Positions 35,473 through 46,555 are shown, counted from the stretch's first letter. The stretch is 64,000 nucleotides of DNA from Diphasiastrum complanatum (GCA_029204225.1 CM055098.1:54157942-54221941), one strand, 5' to 3'. Translations and numbers: made by a program. The notes: generated by a model not told the origin, from the sequence alone.

Positions 35473-37094
35473 TTTCAAGTACATTGAAGTAATTGTTTCC
35501 TTTGGACAACAAGTCATCTACCACCTTAGACTTCTTCTAATCCCCTCCCATTTCGAATATGGTTTTGGGTGAAAATTCAGATTGGTAAGGATAGAATCTT
35601 GACTTGATTTAACAAAACTTTCATCTAGTTTTTTTGCAAAGTGATTTGATAGCTCATTCATGGAGTGCCCTTTCTATTGGATCTTGTGTTGTTTGCAACT
35701 ACTATTGATCCTTAAAATTTGAAATTGCTTCAACTAGTTAATAGATCCCAAAATCTTCAACAGTAAGTAGAACTGCAACCTCATAAACCAACTGATTACA
35801 TCTTTGTAGACAAATTTAAAACATTTCAAGCGATTTTAGTTTTTTTAAACTTTATATAACTTGGATTTTTGAACTCTATTTGATACGGATTAGAACTGTG
35901 AAAATAAATTTTCATCATCAAACTCTCAGTTCAGTATTATAAGTCCAAATTGAATTGCCTTCAAACCATTTAACATGCATCAAAATCCACATGCAATAAT
36001 TCACGAAAATTTTGACTTTTTTATATAAATTGTCTAACTAAACTAGAAAATCATTTTTTTAACTACTTTGGCTAAACCTATACTCATGCATATAATTTCA
36101 CCATCAAACCACTGTAATACCTTGTGCTCTATTTTCAAACATGCAAATTGACTTAGAAATGACTTTTCCATAGAGGAAATGAACACAATGTGAAAAATTT
36201 AGATCAAAATATAATCAATGGAACATTAGATCTTTGGCTAAATTTGGGTGCACATTCCTTTTGCATCAACAATGTAGAAATCTAGCTTCTAACATGCATA
36301 TCCATGAAAATTATTGCATAAATCACTATGAAACCTAAGATCCAAGTAGGTTCTAGTCGTATCAATACTTCAATAGTCTGTACACTACTGTACTTCAGAT
36401 GCGGAATCAAGTACAAAATGAGAATATGCATTCTACACATAGAGTATCAAGAGAGAAAAGCTAAAACCTAGTTTTACTTGACTAGTTTCAATGTTACTTG
36501 CCAATAGTAATAGGTCCAAATCCAGTATTATCTGCTTATATACTTGCTAAAAATAGTAAGGAAACAAATTTTAGACTTTATTTACATAAAAAAAATAAGT
36601 CTCTAAGTTGAAATTTCACTTTGGCCTCCAAATTGCCAAATTAGACCAACTTGACTAGTTGACAATTTTCGCACTCCCTCTTCAACTAGTTTTACGACAC
36701 TACTTTGATCCATCTTAAAAATGATCTCTAGACTTATAATAGACCTCCTATATATGGTATTATAATGCTAAAAAGAAAAACATTCATTATTGATATAGAT
36801 AATAGAGTCCATGTTGGATGCTTCATTATTTCTTACATCAATTTTATATATTAAGATGAAAAACCAACATAGAATTATAGTGAATGAATTCCTCCATGCT
36901 TCCACCTTTGATATCTCAGAAAAATAACAACAACCAAGAATTAAATGTGAGTGATAGCCATTTGCTTGCATGCTTTCTCCATTTTGTCCAAAAGTCCCAT
37001 ATGTTAGTCTCCATAGCCTCCTTTGACATCACATAGCTCAAACATGAGGTTAAATTGTGGAAATTTGCAAAATAGGACCAAGAATGGATCCTAA
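35473..37094. repeat. Segmental duplication, copy 2
   Basis: Matches 29890-31521. It contains an X2 LTR (36189-36673, 485 bp), the X2 3' ORF fragment on the minus strand (about 36690-37055, with YKIDVRNNEASNMDS at 36848-36804) and the start of an H-type LTR (37056-37094). The joint with the truncated LTR at 35472 shows only a few bases of homology. Confidence 0.92.
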
Positions 37095-39012
37095 TGTTTA
37101 CAAATCCTCCGATCTAGAGGATTCATTGGTTTTTTAAATTGAATCTTTCTTACTTCTGCCTATCAGCAGAGACGGTGGGTTCTTCTTGAGATTGTCATTC
37201 TTGTTTTAAACCCAAGATCATGCAAAAGGGAACGGATTCTCGTTCTAGTATATTTTTTGTCTTGCCTGTCAGAGGACTACTCAGGGACGAACTCTCTTGA
37301 ACGCACTTACATTCATACATAGATGCAAGCCATGAACGCTCGTTCACAGATCATAGTGCAGCCCAAATGAACGTTCAATAAATTCTATAGCTACCTACTC
37401 CTAGAAACAAAACTAAATCAGAGCCTAAACTTTACTATATTGAGCTGCACTTGCATAAATTGACAAAACAAGAAACAAGAGCTAACTATAGCATTTTAGA
37501 AGTCCAAGAATCAAGAAACCAACCAGTCTTTTGATTCTTGGACATCCCAAGAACATCAAGAACTGGATTGTAAAGAGATATGCAAGAATTACACCATAGA
37601 TCCAGCCTATTTAGTTTACCTGAATGTTGGTTCCTACATTATTCCACAAACAAGGAAAGAAACTAATCCACTCTACGAAAGTAGCAAATCTAATCCACTC
37701 TACAGTCCACAACCACACACAAAAGGAGGGAAGGGCAAGATCATAAATGCATCACTCAAGAAACAAGCATGATCAAGGAGCTCAATGGATGCACCAAACT
37801 CATGAAGGCTCTTCTCATTTCAGCATGGAGTTGATACAATTCACAAAGTGCTCCTCTACTCAACAAGGGAGTCTCTTAAATAAGCAAGAGAGCTCCTTAG
37901 GTGGCATCCTAGTGGAATTTCCACATTTTACAATTTACAAGTGGAATAATGCTCTCCACTAGAGGTCACCATCAAAAGGTGGCTCACTCTACTTTCTTTA
38001 AGAGAGGTCTACTTGCATTTATTATATTTGCTTAGAAATACTAGTTCCTACATGGTCATTCCATCTTCCGGGATTCACCACGAGGCTTACACAGTTCTTG
38101 CATGTCTTTCCTAGCTAGTATTTCTCGGCTCTCATACTCGGCTCTCAGTCTTCGTTGGTCTCGTCTTCTGAGAGACCTCCTCGGTCTAAGGTGAGAGGTG
38201 CCCTTGAGTTGCTCTGTCCAGGTATCTTGGGGATTCGTCAGAATCAGCCAACACCTAAAATGATCCACAAGAGGGATTGGATGTTAGATACAATTGGTCT
38301 ATCAATCTACACAAGATTCAGACCAATCTAGATCAATTCTAGGCATGAAAATCTAACAAGAACAATCATTAATGAAGGTAAATGTATTGGCTAGTTTCAC
38401 ATGTGTGAAAACCTGTAAGAGTACGAACTCCAACCTGAAAACAAAGTACACTATGATAGAAACTCAAAACATTCAAAACAAATGAAGACAAATAGAGAGA
38501 TTGACACAAAATTGCTTCCAAAATCAAGATTGATGTTTCATGTTGATTATGGCCAAATTTGCCTCTATATATGCATTTCTTGGAGCTCGAGGTACTGATC
38601 ATGCATCAGATCTCACACATGTGAGGATGCTTTGTGATATGGTGACTTGGATCAAACTTTCTATTTTGAGCATTTTTGGTCCATTTTCCTACTATATGGA
38701 GATCTACTTAGAAACCTTCTAGAAGTCAAAATTCACCTACTTCAGCTTATTCTACACATGTGAGCAGTCCTCTACACATGGGACATGACATCTAACCTAA
38801 GGATGTGGCTCATGCAATCAATAGATTGATGCCATGTGTCATATGACTAGAAAACTAGATTTTGTCCTTTTTTAGCCATTAGAACTTGAATCAAATCATA
38901 TGTACAACCTATATGATTATGGTACATTCCAAGTAAACTAATTTCACACGTTGTAATCATCCTACATACATGATTTTGGCCTTCACCAAGCATAATTTTT
39001 GCATTTTTCACA
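37056..39012 (-). repeat. 3' LTR of copia element H, split by solo LTR B
   Basis: The LTR starts TGTGGAAATTTGC at 37056, is interrupted at 37094, resumes at 38259 and ends TTTTTCACA at 39012. On the minus strand TTTTGAGGAAGGAG (polypurine tract) precedes it. It contains the palindromic phrase TTTCACATGTGTGAAA near 38396 and more CACATGTG boxes near 38610 and 38755. Confidence 0.82.
37090..38258. mobile_element. Solo gypsy-type LTR B with CCTAA target-site duplication
   Basis: An LTR of 1159 bp (37095-38253, TGTTTACA ... AGCCAACA) flanked exactly by CCTAA at 37090-37094 and 38254-38258. It interrupts the 3' LTR of copia element H, which continues at AATGATCCACAAGAGGG. No internal region remains, as expected after recombination between two LTRs. 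It contains a 13-bp tandem duplication near 38130 absent from LTR A. Confidence 0.9.
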
Positions 39013-39049
39013 CTCCTTCCTCAAAAATCTAGCTTGGTAAATCTAGCAT

Positions 39050-39660
39050 AGATCTATCTATAGCTCCAAGAGCCAATCTTAATTTTACAAATGGATTTTT
39101 CTATATGCTCTTAAACAAATATTAGTCTTTTCATAAACTATGCCAAAGTCTTTTGTAACTGAGATGTACCTTAATACCCTTTTGGCACTTTTCCAATGAC
39201 ATATTAATGGACTTTGCATGTATTGACTCAATTTGCCAACACAAAAATTAAGATCTGGTCTAGTGATGGTTAAATATATCAAGGAACCAATAAGCATTCT
39301 ATAGGTAGTGATGTCCTCAAAGGATGCTTCATCACTTTCCTTAGAAACTTTTACACTTAGTTCCATGGGAGTTTCAACTCCTTTACAATCAATCATGCCA
39401 AATTTTGCTAAGATTGATCTAGCATACTTAGATTGACATATGAAAGTAAAATCATCACTTCTAGTGACTTCTATTCCAAGTATAACTTTTAGAAATCCTA
39501 GATCTACCATCCTAAATTCACTAGACAAGGAAATTTTTACATCTTTGATGCCATCTTGATCATTTCCTGTGAGTATAATGTCATCAACATATAGAACTAA
39601 GATAATGATCTTCCCATCATTACATTTGCAGTACAATGATGGTTCATAAGAACTTACAAC
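39050..39660 (-). pseudogene. Element H reverse transcriptase and partial RNase H
   Basis: A 183-codon minus-strand frame has LVLYVDDIILTGND (intact catalytic YVDD), VDLGFLKVILGIEVTR, SFEDITTYRMLIGSLIYLT, TRPDLNFCVGKLSQYMQ and KSAKRVLRYIS. It stops soon after the start of RNase H, so the RNase H catalytic residues are lost. The N-terminal RT (fingers, KARLVAKG region) is deleted, because integrase C-terminal sequence directly precedes it. Confidence 0.9.
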
Positions 39661-39875
39661 AAATCTCTACTTACAACAACTTTCTTGGTAATAGGATCAA
39701 ATATCCTATAAGCTTTACTCTTTTCACTATAACCAGCAAAGATGCCTTTGAATGAAGTGGCATCTTCCTTTTTCCTTGTTTCTAAAGGAATATGTACATA
39801 ACAAGTACATCCAAAAACTTTCAAATCACTAAGATTTGGCTTTTTGCCATAGAATACTTCATAAGGTGTAAATAT
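39661..39875 (-). pseudogene. Element H integrase C-terminal fragment
   Basis: On the minus strand, TPYEVFYGKKPNLSDLKVFG is followed by CYVHIPLETRKKEDATSFKG and AYRIFDPITKKVVV, the end of copia integrase. It joins gag on one side and mid-RT on the other, so two internal deletions have removed the knuckle, protease and integrase core, and the RT start. Confidence 0.85.
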
Positions 39876-40264
39876 TTGATCCTAAAGACATAATTTTGGG
39901 CACTTTCACTACTTCCTTTCATGCTTTGAAGAATTTGATTCCTAAGCATGAGTATCCTTGAAGTATTCTGGGATCCATAAATTGCTTTCAATGAATCCCA
40001 TGCCTCTTTGGATGTGGTACAAGATGATATTTCCTTCAAAAGTTCATTACTCACATTCATTTTTATGTAGTGTAATGCAACTCTACATCTCTTTTTGTAC
40101 TTTACCAATTCAACACCTCATTGAGGTTCTACTTCCACCTCAAGTACTATGTCATAAAGATCATGGAGTACAAGCAAAGACTCCATTCAAACTATCCAAT
40201 TAGGATGATTAGTGGATGTGAGCCTTTCCATAGCTTCAAGCAAAAACCCACCCATTGATGCCAT
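39876..40264 (-). pseudogene. Element H gag N-terminal part
   Basis: Starts MASMGGFLLEAMERLTSTNH at 40264 and runs through MESLLVLHDLYDIV, RRCRVALHYIKMNVSNELLK, SKEAWDSLKAIYGSQNTSR and QNYVFRIK, the copia gag (UBN2-like) fold. Two in-frame stops and the loss of the zinc knuckle make it non-functional. It is clearly homologous to the X gag, which starts MASNGG. Confidence 0.88.
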
Positions 40265-40886
40265 TTTTGAATGTGAAAAAGCACTAGAAACTCTTATGGT
40301 TTCTCTAAGAGATCTGAACCTAAAGTCTTCTAGCAATTTGAAAGCTTATAGACTCAATCCTATCACTCATGAACTAATCTAGAATGATGGAAATTTAGAT
40401 TCTAGTCTCAATCTTGCAAAATCACTCCTTAATCTATGATTTTTGGCAATAACTCTCTCAACTTCAACATGCACTCAAAAAATCAAGGATGTTTATAAAG
40501 CAACTAAGGTACTTGAAATTGTTCATTCAGATATTTGTGGACCATTTAATGCACCTGAATCAAGCTTGGCTGATCTAATCCAAGAACAAATCATAGGAAT
40601 AGAATCTCTATAGAAAAAGCTTGATTTTGCACTAAAAATCTCTCAATTTGGGTGTGTGAGTCAAATTGTACAAATCTTTGAATTTTCTTAACCAAAATAG
40701 GACCTGTACGGCCTCACACGTGTGAAAAGTATTCATACAGTCCACAACAAGTTCTGGTCCAAAAAATTTGAGTATACCTATCAAATCCAACTCACTACAC
40801 AAAAGTTAGTTAGTTTCCAAAAACTTGCTAATTTGGACTTAGATTTGGATCAACCCCATCAATATCAATAAATCCTCTTGTACTTG
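40265..40886 (-). other. Element H 5' leader
   Basis: Non-coding sequence between the primer-binding site and gag, AT-rich. It contains a CTCACACGTGTGAAAAG palindrome near 40714. A short plus-strand phrase (GTACTTGAAATTGTTCATTCAG) near 40509 looks like a tiny copia integrase fragment. Confidence 0.5.
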
Positions 40887-40898
40887 GCTCTGATACCA
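40887..40898 (-). other. Primer-binding site of element H
   Basis: TGGTATCAGAGC on the minus strand, the initiator-methionine tRNA primer site used by most plant copia elements, directly abuts the LTR. Confidence 0.9.
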
Positions 40899-40970
40899 TG
40901 TGGAAATATGCAAAATAGGACCAAGAATGGATCCTAAACTGATCCACAAGAGGGATTGGATGTTAGATAC
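40899..40970 (-). repeat. Element H 5' LTR fragment (72 bp)
   Basis: TGTGGAAATATGCAAAATAGG through GGATGTTAGATAC, matching the 3' LTR. It is interrupted at GATAC by the X array. The rest of this LTR is not found on the far side of X. Confidence 0.85.
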
Positions 40971-41617
40971 TGTGAAAAATACAGATCCTAAGTGGATCTA
41001 AACTCCAAGATCATTGGCTTGAATGCTTGCACTCCAAACTACATAAGCTAGGAATTGGCAACACATTCTATGCTACCTAGAATGCAAAGAACTTGATCAA
41101 AAAGCATTTATCACAAATGGAAACTTCCATAAACATCAAGTGCGGCCCAAAATAGCATTATACAGTCCATAATACATCAGCCTACCACTTTTGGAAAGCA
41201 CCTAAGATCATACACACAAAGCTTGAACTCAATCACTACACAATGCCAACAATGGAAGGAGAACCCAATAGAAAAATCTCTCATTAAGCAAATGAATACA
41301 ATGGATCTGCTCCAACCTGTTTCTCCACGGCCTACCTGCTATATATAGCTGAGAGAGATGACTCTCTCTCCTCTCTCTAGACCCTCCTTACCTAAAATAT
41401 GCCCTATATAGGTAAAATTGGCATATATGTCCAAAATACATGAAAATGGACTCATTTCGAAGGTCTTGAAGTTTGACACTTCTTCATACTGAAAAAATAC
41501 ACTTACTAAAAATATCTAGACCTGTTTCACACGTGTGAAAAGTCAGATCCTAAACTATGTGCCATTTTTAGCAATTTTGGCCTAAAACTAGACAAGGAAA
41601 TGTTGACAATTTTCACA
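40971..41617 (-). repeat. X LTR 1 (3'-most)
   Basis: Ends are perfect 8-bp inverted repeats TGTGAAAA/TTTTCACA. Inside are a palindromic TATA box (CTATATATAG, about 41339-41348) next to a GAGA/CTCT leader, and the 16-bp palindrome TTTCACACGTGTGAAA at 41525-41540 upstream of that TATA in minus orientation. Confidence 0.93.
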
Positions 41618-41630
41618 CTCCCTCTTCAAC
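41618..41630 (-). other. X polypurine tract
   Basis: Minus-strand TTGAAGAGGGAG directly precedes the LTR start TGTGAAAA, the plus-strand primer site. The second copy lies at 46543-46555. Confidence 0.85.
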
Positions 41631-44600
41631 TTAACTTGCTAGTTTTACAACACTACTTTGTTCCAACTTAAGAATGATCTCCATCATCAGAATAGATCTC
41701 TTCTCAAGGATCCTAATATGTACAAAATAGGACACAACATAATTGATATAGATAATAGTGTCCATATAGGATGCTTCACTATTTCTTACATCAATTTTAC
41801 ATAGAATCATAAAAATGGTACATGTAAAAGAACATAGAATCTCAATTAATGAATTCCTCCATGTATCCATCTCTGGTTTCTCTGTAAAATAGCAGCAAAC
41901 AAGTTGTAAATGAAAGTGATCAACAAGTGTTTGCATGCCTCCTCCACATTTCACTATACATATAGTGAATGCAACATGTATCTCCATGAATGAACTTCCA
42001 TCACCACCTTGCCTTTGTAGATCTTCAATCCATGAAAGCCTTTGAGTGAATGAATGCCAAAAAGATGTGTTCCCTACTCCATTTGAATGACCAAAACCTG
42101 AACTTGAAATACTTGAAGTACCTCCACAAGATTTGCACACAACGCTTGATCCTACAATGTCAACAAGTTGCCAATTTGCCAACACTAGAATACTAGATCT
42201 TGAACTTTGTTCAAAAGAAAACATATTGACCACTTCAATACCTTTCAAGATCTGAATGAATTCATGTACTTGATCATACAAACCAGCAATGATAACTATT
42301 CCATCTCCAAGATCCAAAGGATGCAAAACTATGGAACTAGTTTTATTGAAATTTGACAATTTCAACACATTGACATAACAATGTTCATACATGAGATTAG
42401 GCAAGTGAGGTAGAGTAAGAAGACACTTCCTTGTAGCTCCAAAGACCTTACTTGAACCTTCAAGAACCTGTAAAAATAGATCCAAAATGCCTTGACCATT
42501 TGTCTCTTCTTTGATGCTTTTCACTAGCTTCGAATTGCCACTTGTCTCTTGGTGTTGATGAAGCAATCCAAGATCAACCTCTTGATCTTCCAATAAGACA
42601 TCAAAGATCTTGCATATGTGAACATCTTCAGATCTGAAACTCTGAAGATACTCCCTCTCAAACACATGATTAAGATCCCACAAGATCTCATCAATGCTCA
42701 AATTTGACCCTTCACTATAGTTAGTGAAAACAATGCCACCATCATAAACCAAAAGATAGATTCCAACATTTCCATTTAACATGAAGTAGAGTAGGTGAAG
42801 ATGAGTATCAAACCTAATCAAAACAGCCCTCTTGAGTTCATAACAAACCTCAATAAGCTCACCAATGATATCTCCCTTGCCTTGAAGAAGTTGCCACTTG
42901 AGTTGCTCCATGTAGTCTTCTTCAACCAACCTTTTGCCATCTTGACCATGAATGAACAATCCACCACAATCATAGAATGCTTTGAGTTGATGAAGAGATG
43001 TTAGATCCATGCTTTGGATCTTCCCAAGAACCACTCTTCCATTGCCCTTTCCTTCACAAGACTCCCTCTTAATGCTAGCACCACAAAAGTTAGAAACCTC
43101 CCTCTTGATAGTTGCACCATAAGAAGTAGAAGACTCTTGAATATTAGAAGCCAAGAAAAGAATCCTTAGTACCTTCAACATAAGAGTGATTGAAGTACTC
43201 TCTCTTTTCAAACATGAACTTCTACTCAATGATTTAGGTAATGAGTCATATGATAATGATTCTTCCTCACTATCGTTCATAAAAACATCATTCAAAGTAC
43301 ATCCTACTTTGAACACTTCACATACTTCTCTTCCTTTTGACTTGTGATCTCCCTCACCAAGTCTCATGATAGAAACCTTTGATCTACTCTTTTTATGAAG
43401 AAATGTGACACCACTTGTTGCACAAATGACTTTATCACAAAAAGATGTAAAAGAACCATTTCCTTCAAGCATGCTCAAAGCACCATCATCTTTTCCCACA
43501 TGATTACATACATCAATATGAAAAGAATTAGAAGAACAACCATCTTCTTGCAAAGAATGACACTTAGCATCTCCATCTTTTTCCATATGAACAAACAAGT
43601 CATTAGCAACAATCACTTCCAAAGAAGAATCTTCATCAACTCCATTGATGAAGTTAGCTCCTTCCTTACCTTTTCCATTTTTGCACTTGCCATCTAGCAC
43701 CATTGAAGAACCAACAAGCCTTGGAAGTCCATGAGTAGAAGAGTACAAACATGATGCTAATTTAGCTCCACATGACTCCATATGACTAGTAGGTAACACT
43801 AGTGCATCTTCAAGATCCAATGGATCCAAAAAATTGACCATAGATTCACCAAAGCTTGCCAAGTTGGCACAACAATTATCATCTCCAAGAAGTACATTAG
43901 ATCTCAACCTAGATCTAGCATTTTGTTTCTTATGGCATTCATTTGCAAAATGTCCTTTTATCCCACAATAAAAGCACTTGAACTTTGACTTATTGTTCTT
44001 AGTAGAAGAGGAAGAGGAAGAGTGATCATCATGATCAAAGTTACCACCTTTGGACCATTTCCCTTTGCCTTTACCTTTGCCCTTGAATTTGCCTTTTGTG
44101 AAGAAAGCCTCTTCACCTCCACCTTGCAAGGATGCACCATCAAGCTTTGATTGCAACCTATGTTCTTCAGCCAATAAGATTTCTTGCAAGTCAACCACAC
44201 TTGGCAAGACTCTTTGAATGGCAAAACTTTGCACAAGGTTAGCATGTTCATTTAGCAAACCATTCAACATAACTTGAACTATTTCACCATCTTTTATGTT
44301 CTCATCAATGCATGCTAAATCATCACTTAGGGACTTAACTCTCAAGATAAATGCATGAGCACTTTCACCCTCTCTTTGCCTACTAGAAAATATTTGTCTC
44401 CTTAGGGTCAATACCCTAGATGTGGACTTTGATTCAAAGAGCTTCTTTAAGGCATTCCATGCCTCACTTGCACTTTGACACTTTCCAACTTCCTTGAGAA
44501 GTTCATTTGTAACATTCATTTTAATGATATGAAGAGCCCTTTTGGCCTTCTTATCAAACCTTTGTTGCTCTTGAAGTGTGAGAGGTCTCTCTTCAATTTC

Positions 44601-44723
44601 TGCAACTATGTCCATGAGTTCATTCAACTCAAGTAAGGACTCCATCCTCACTTTCCAAGTAGAGTAGTTTGATGAACTCAACCTTTCACTAGACTCTAGC
44701 ATGATCCCACCATTGGAAGCCAT
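41631..44723 (-). CDS. X gag fused to a long unrecognised C-terminal region (copy 1, 1030 aa)
   Basis: One open frame of 1030 codons. Residues 1-190 are a copia-type gag (STWKVRMESLLEL, KRALHIIKMNVTNELLK, SASEAWNALKKLFESKSTSR, AHAFILRVKSLSDDL). A Lys/Gly-rich stretch follows (210-228), then a CCHC knuckle C250-x2-C-x4-H-x4-C263. From about 265 to 1030 I recognise nothing: no DSG protease, no integrase zinc finger or DDE, no YVDD. The tail has hydrophobic stretches, CCYFTEKPEMDTWRNSLIEI, and CKIDVRNSEASYMDT (975-989), which recurs in other elements here. MASNGG is the natural start, shared with the gag of element H (MASMGG). A full-length frame in both copies suggests it was coding until very recently. 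Length far exceeds a usual 250-400-residue copia gag. Confidence 0.85.
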   Translation of the reverse strand: MASNGGIMLESSERLSSSNYSTWKVRMESLLELNELMDIVAEIEERPLTLQEQQRFDKKAKRALHIIKMNVTNELLKEVGKCQSASEAWNALKKLFESKSTSRVLTLRRQIFSSRQREGESAHAFILRVKSLSDDLACIDENIKDGEIVQVMLNGLLNEHANLVQSFAIQRVLPSVVDLQEILLAEEHRLQSKLDGASLQGGGEEAFFTKGKFKGKGKGKGKWSKGGNFDHDDHSSSSSSTKNNKSKFKCFYCGIKGHFANECHKKQNARSRLRSNVLLGDDNCCANLASFGESMVNFLDPLDLEDALVLPTSHMESCGAKLASCLYSSTHGLPRLVGSSMVLDGKCKNGKGKEGANFINGVDEDSSLEVIVANDLFVHMEKDGDAKCHSLQEDGCSSNSFHIDVCNHVGKDDGALSMLEGNGSFTSFCDKVICATSGVTFLHKKSRSKVSIMRLGEGDHKSKGREVCEVFKVGCTLNDVFMNDSEEESLSYDSLPKSLSRSSCLKRESTSITLMLKVLRILFLASNIQESSTSYGATIKREVSNFCGASIKRESCEGKGNGRVVLGKIQSMDLTSLHQLKAFYDCGGLFIHGQDGKRLVEEDYMEQLKWQLLQGKGDIIGELIEVCYELKRAVLIRFDTHLHLLYFMLNGNVGIYLLVYDGGIVFTNYSEGSNLSIDEILWDLNHVFEREYLQSFRSEDVHICKIFDVLLEDQEVDLGLLHQHQETSGNSKLVKSIKEETNGQGILDLFLQVLEGSSKVFGATRKCLLTLPHLPNLMYEHCYVNVLKLSNFNKTSSIVLHPLDLGDGIVIIAGLYDQVHEFIQILKGIEVVNMFSFEQSSRSSILVLANWQLVDIVGSSVVCKSCGGTSSISSSGFGHSNGVGNTSFWHSFTQRLSWIEDLQRQGGDGSSFMEIHVAFTICIVKCGGGMQTLVDHFHLQLVCCYFTEKPEMDTWRNSLIEILCSFTCTIFMILCKIDVRNSEASYMDTIIYINYVVSYFVHIRILEKRSILMMEIILKLEQSSVVKLAS

Positions 44724-45883
44724 GATTCTAATGTTTCTTCAACTTTTAGGTTCTGTCCTAAAGCACTTAGCACTCACTTTTCTCTCAACAAATGATAGAT
44801 AAAGAGATCTATGAAGATTTAGGACCCTAAAACACTTCTATCTTGAACCTAGATGGTTTCCAAGCATAGAAAGGAAGATTGAAACACATGCAACACTTTG
44901 CACACACTAAGAATGGATTACAAAATCAAACCAACCTGAACACACTCTTGCTTAAGCTCTCAAACTTTCCAGCAAGTGACCAAATCAAGTTATGGTGTGA
45001 AGAGTTACTTGCATTCTTAGAAAATACCCAAAACTAGGATGCCAAGATTACCTAGTAATGAACAGACTTGATCAACATATGATCAACACACTAAGATATT
45101 GATTCAACCTGTAAAACCACATGTAAACCACACTTCTAAAAGTTTATAAACTCCAGCAAGTGATAAATACAAGATTTAGAGGTGAATGAATGAGCACACT
45201 TAGTGAATCACAAGACTAGCTTCACTATCTTGTCAAATCTTGGTGTTTAGATGTAGATCTAAGATCACTTCACATGAGAATGTTCCTCAACCTGTTAAGA
45301 ACCTGAATACACACTTGCATAATGGTTAACACCTTCCAGCAAATGCTCCAATCAAATTACATAAGGAGAGTTACTTACATGCTCAACAAAGTACACCAAA
45401 ATTTATGCCAAAATTGATGACAATCTTTACAATATGCTCTTCACAATGGAGCTTACAATATGTTCACCCAAAAAAGGGGATCTTTCATCCAAATGGGAGC
45501 TTTGCTCAGCCTTTAGGAGAATTACAACTCACTCAAAAGAGCATTTGTCATCCACTTAAGGAGAAGTTTCATCCACTTAAGGAGAGTGTTCATCCAAGAA
45601 TGGAGATTGTCAACAATAGGATTGAAAAGAACATTGTTAGTATTGAATATGCACAAGCCTCACAATCACAAATGATTAGGTGTTATGATCTGATCCAAAA
45701 TAGTTTCTTTTCAGCCTCTGATCTTCAATAGACCTGAAATATGCTTTTGATCCACAAGTTCAACTCACAAAACAAAGGTTAGTAAGATTTGATCAACAAA
45801 GCAATGCAAAATCATGCTAGAACTTGATCAAACATCCAAATATCACCAAAAATGGAATACTTACTGTAAATAGAAGCCAACCA
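44724..45883 (-). repeat. X leader with a triple 184-bp repeat (copy 1)
   Basis: The 1.16-kb 5' leader contains three diverged units marked by CCAGCAAGTGA / CCAGCAAATGC at 44969, 45153 and 45336 (spacing 184 and 183 bp). Each is preceded by a CCTG(A/T) box about 25-45 bp upstream. Further on (45485-45610) a 20-bp unit with CATCCACTTAAGGAGA is tandemly repeated. The 108-codon plus-strand frame 45405-45731 is antisense to the leader and has no known domain. Confidence 0.75.
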
Positions 45884-45895
45884 GCTCTGATACCA
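45884..45895 (-). other. X primer-binding site (copy 1)
   Basis: TGGTATCAGAGC on the minus strand, immediately adjoining LTR 2, complementary to initiator-methionine tRNA as in most plant copia elements. Confidence 0.93.
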
Positions 45896-46542
45896 TGTGA
45901 AAAATACAGATCCTAAGTGGATCTAAACTCCAAGATCATTGGCTTGAATGCTTGCACTCCAAACTACATAAGCTAGGAATTGGCAACACATTCTATGCTA
46001 CCTAGAATGCAAAGAACTTGATCAAAAAGCATTTATCACAAATGGAAACTTCCATAAACATCAAGTGCGGCCCAAAATAGCATTATACAGTCCATAATAC
46101 ATCAGCCTACCACTTTTGGAAAGCACCTAAGATCATACACACAAAGCTTGAACTCAATCACTACACAATGCCAACAATGGAAGGAGAACCCAATAGAAAA
46201 ATCTCTCATTAAGCAAATGAATACAATGGATCTGCTCCAACCTGTTTCTCCACGGCCTACCTGCTATATATAGCTGAGAGAGATGACTCTCTCTCCTCTC
46301 TCTAGACCCTCCTTACCTAAAATATGCCCTATATAGGTAAAATTGGCATATATGTCCAAAATACATGAAAATGGACTCATTTCGAAGGTCTTGAAGTTTG
46401 ACACTTCTTCATACTGAAAAAATACACTTACTAAAAATATCTAGACCTGTTTCACACGTGTGAAAAGTCAGATCCTAAACTATGTGCCATTTTTAGCAAT
46501 TTTGGCCTAAAACTAGACAAGGAAATGTTGACAATTTTCACA
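45896..46542 (-). repeat. X LTR 2 (shared middle LTR)
   Basis: 647 bp, by eye identical to LTR 1. It serves as 5' LTR of the first unit and 3' LTR of the second. The palindrome copy is at 46450-46465. Confidence 0.95.
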
Positions 46543-46555
46543 CTCCCTCTTCAAC

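Noticed and set aside
29890-38258. Regularly spaced repeats that might suggest a CRISPR array
   Set aside because: The repeats are long LTR-type and segmental copies in plant DNA, not short direct repeats with unique spacers. The minisatellite units are contiguous and degenerate.
42795-43697. Plus-strand frames opposite the X ORF (69 and 100 codons)
   Set aside because: They are shadows of the long minus-strand ORF.
45405-45731. 108-codon plus-strand frame in the X leader, also at 50336-50662
   Set aside because: It lies antisense to the retroelement transcript, overlaps a tandem repeat and has no known domain. Its identity in both units only reflects the duplication.
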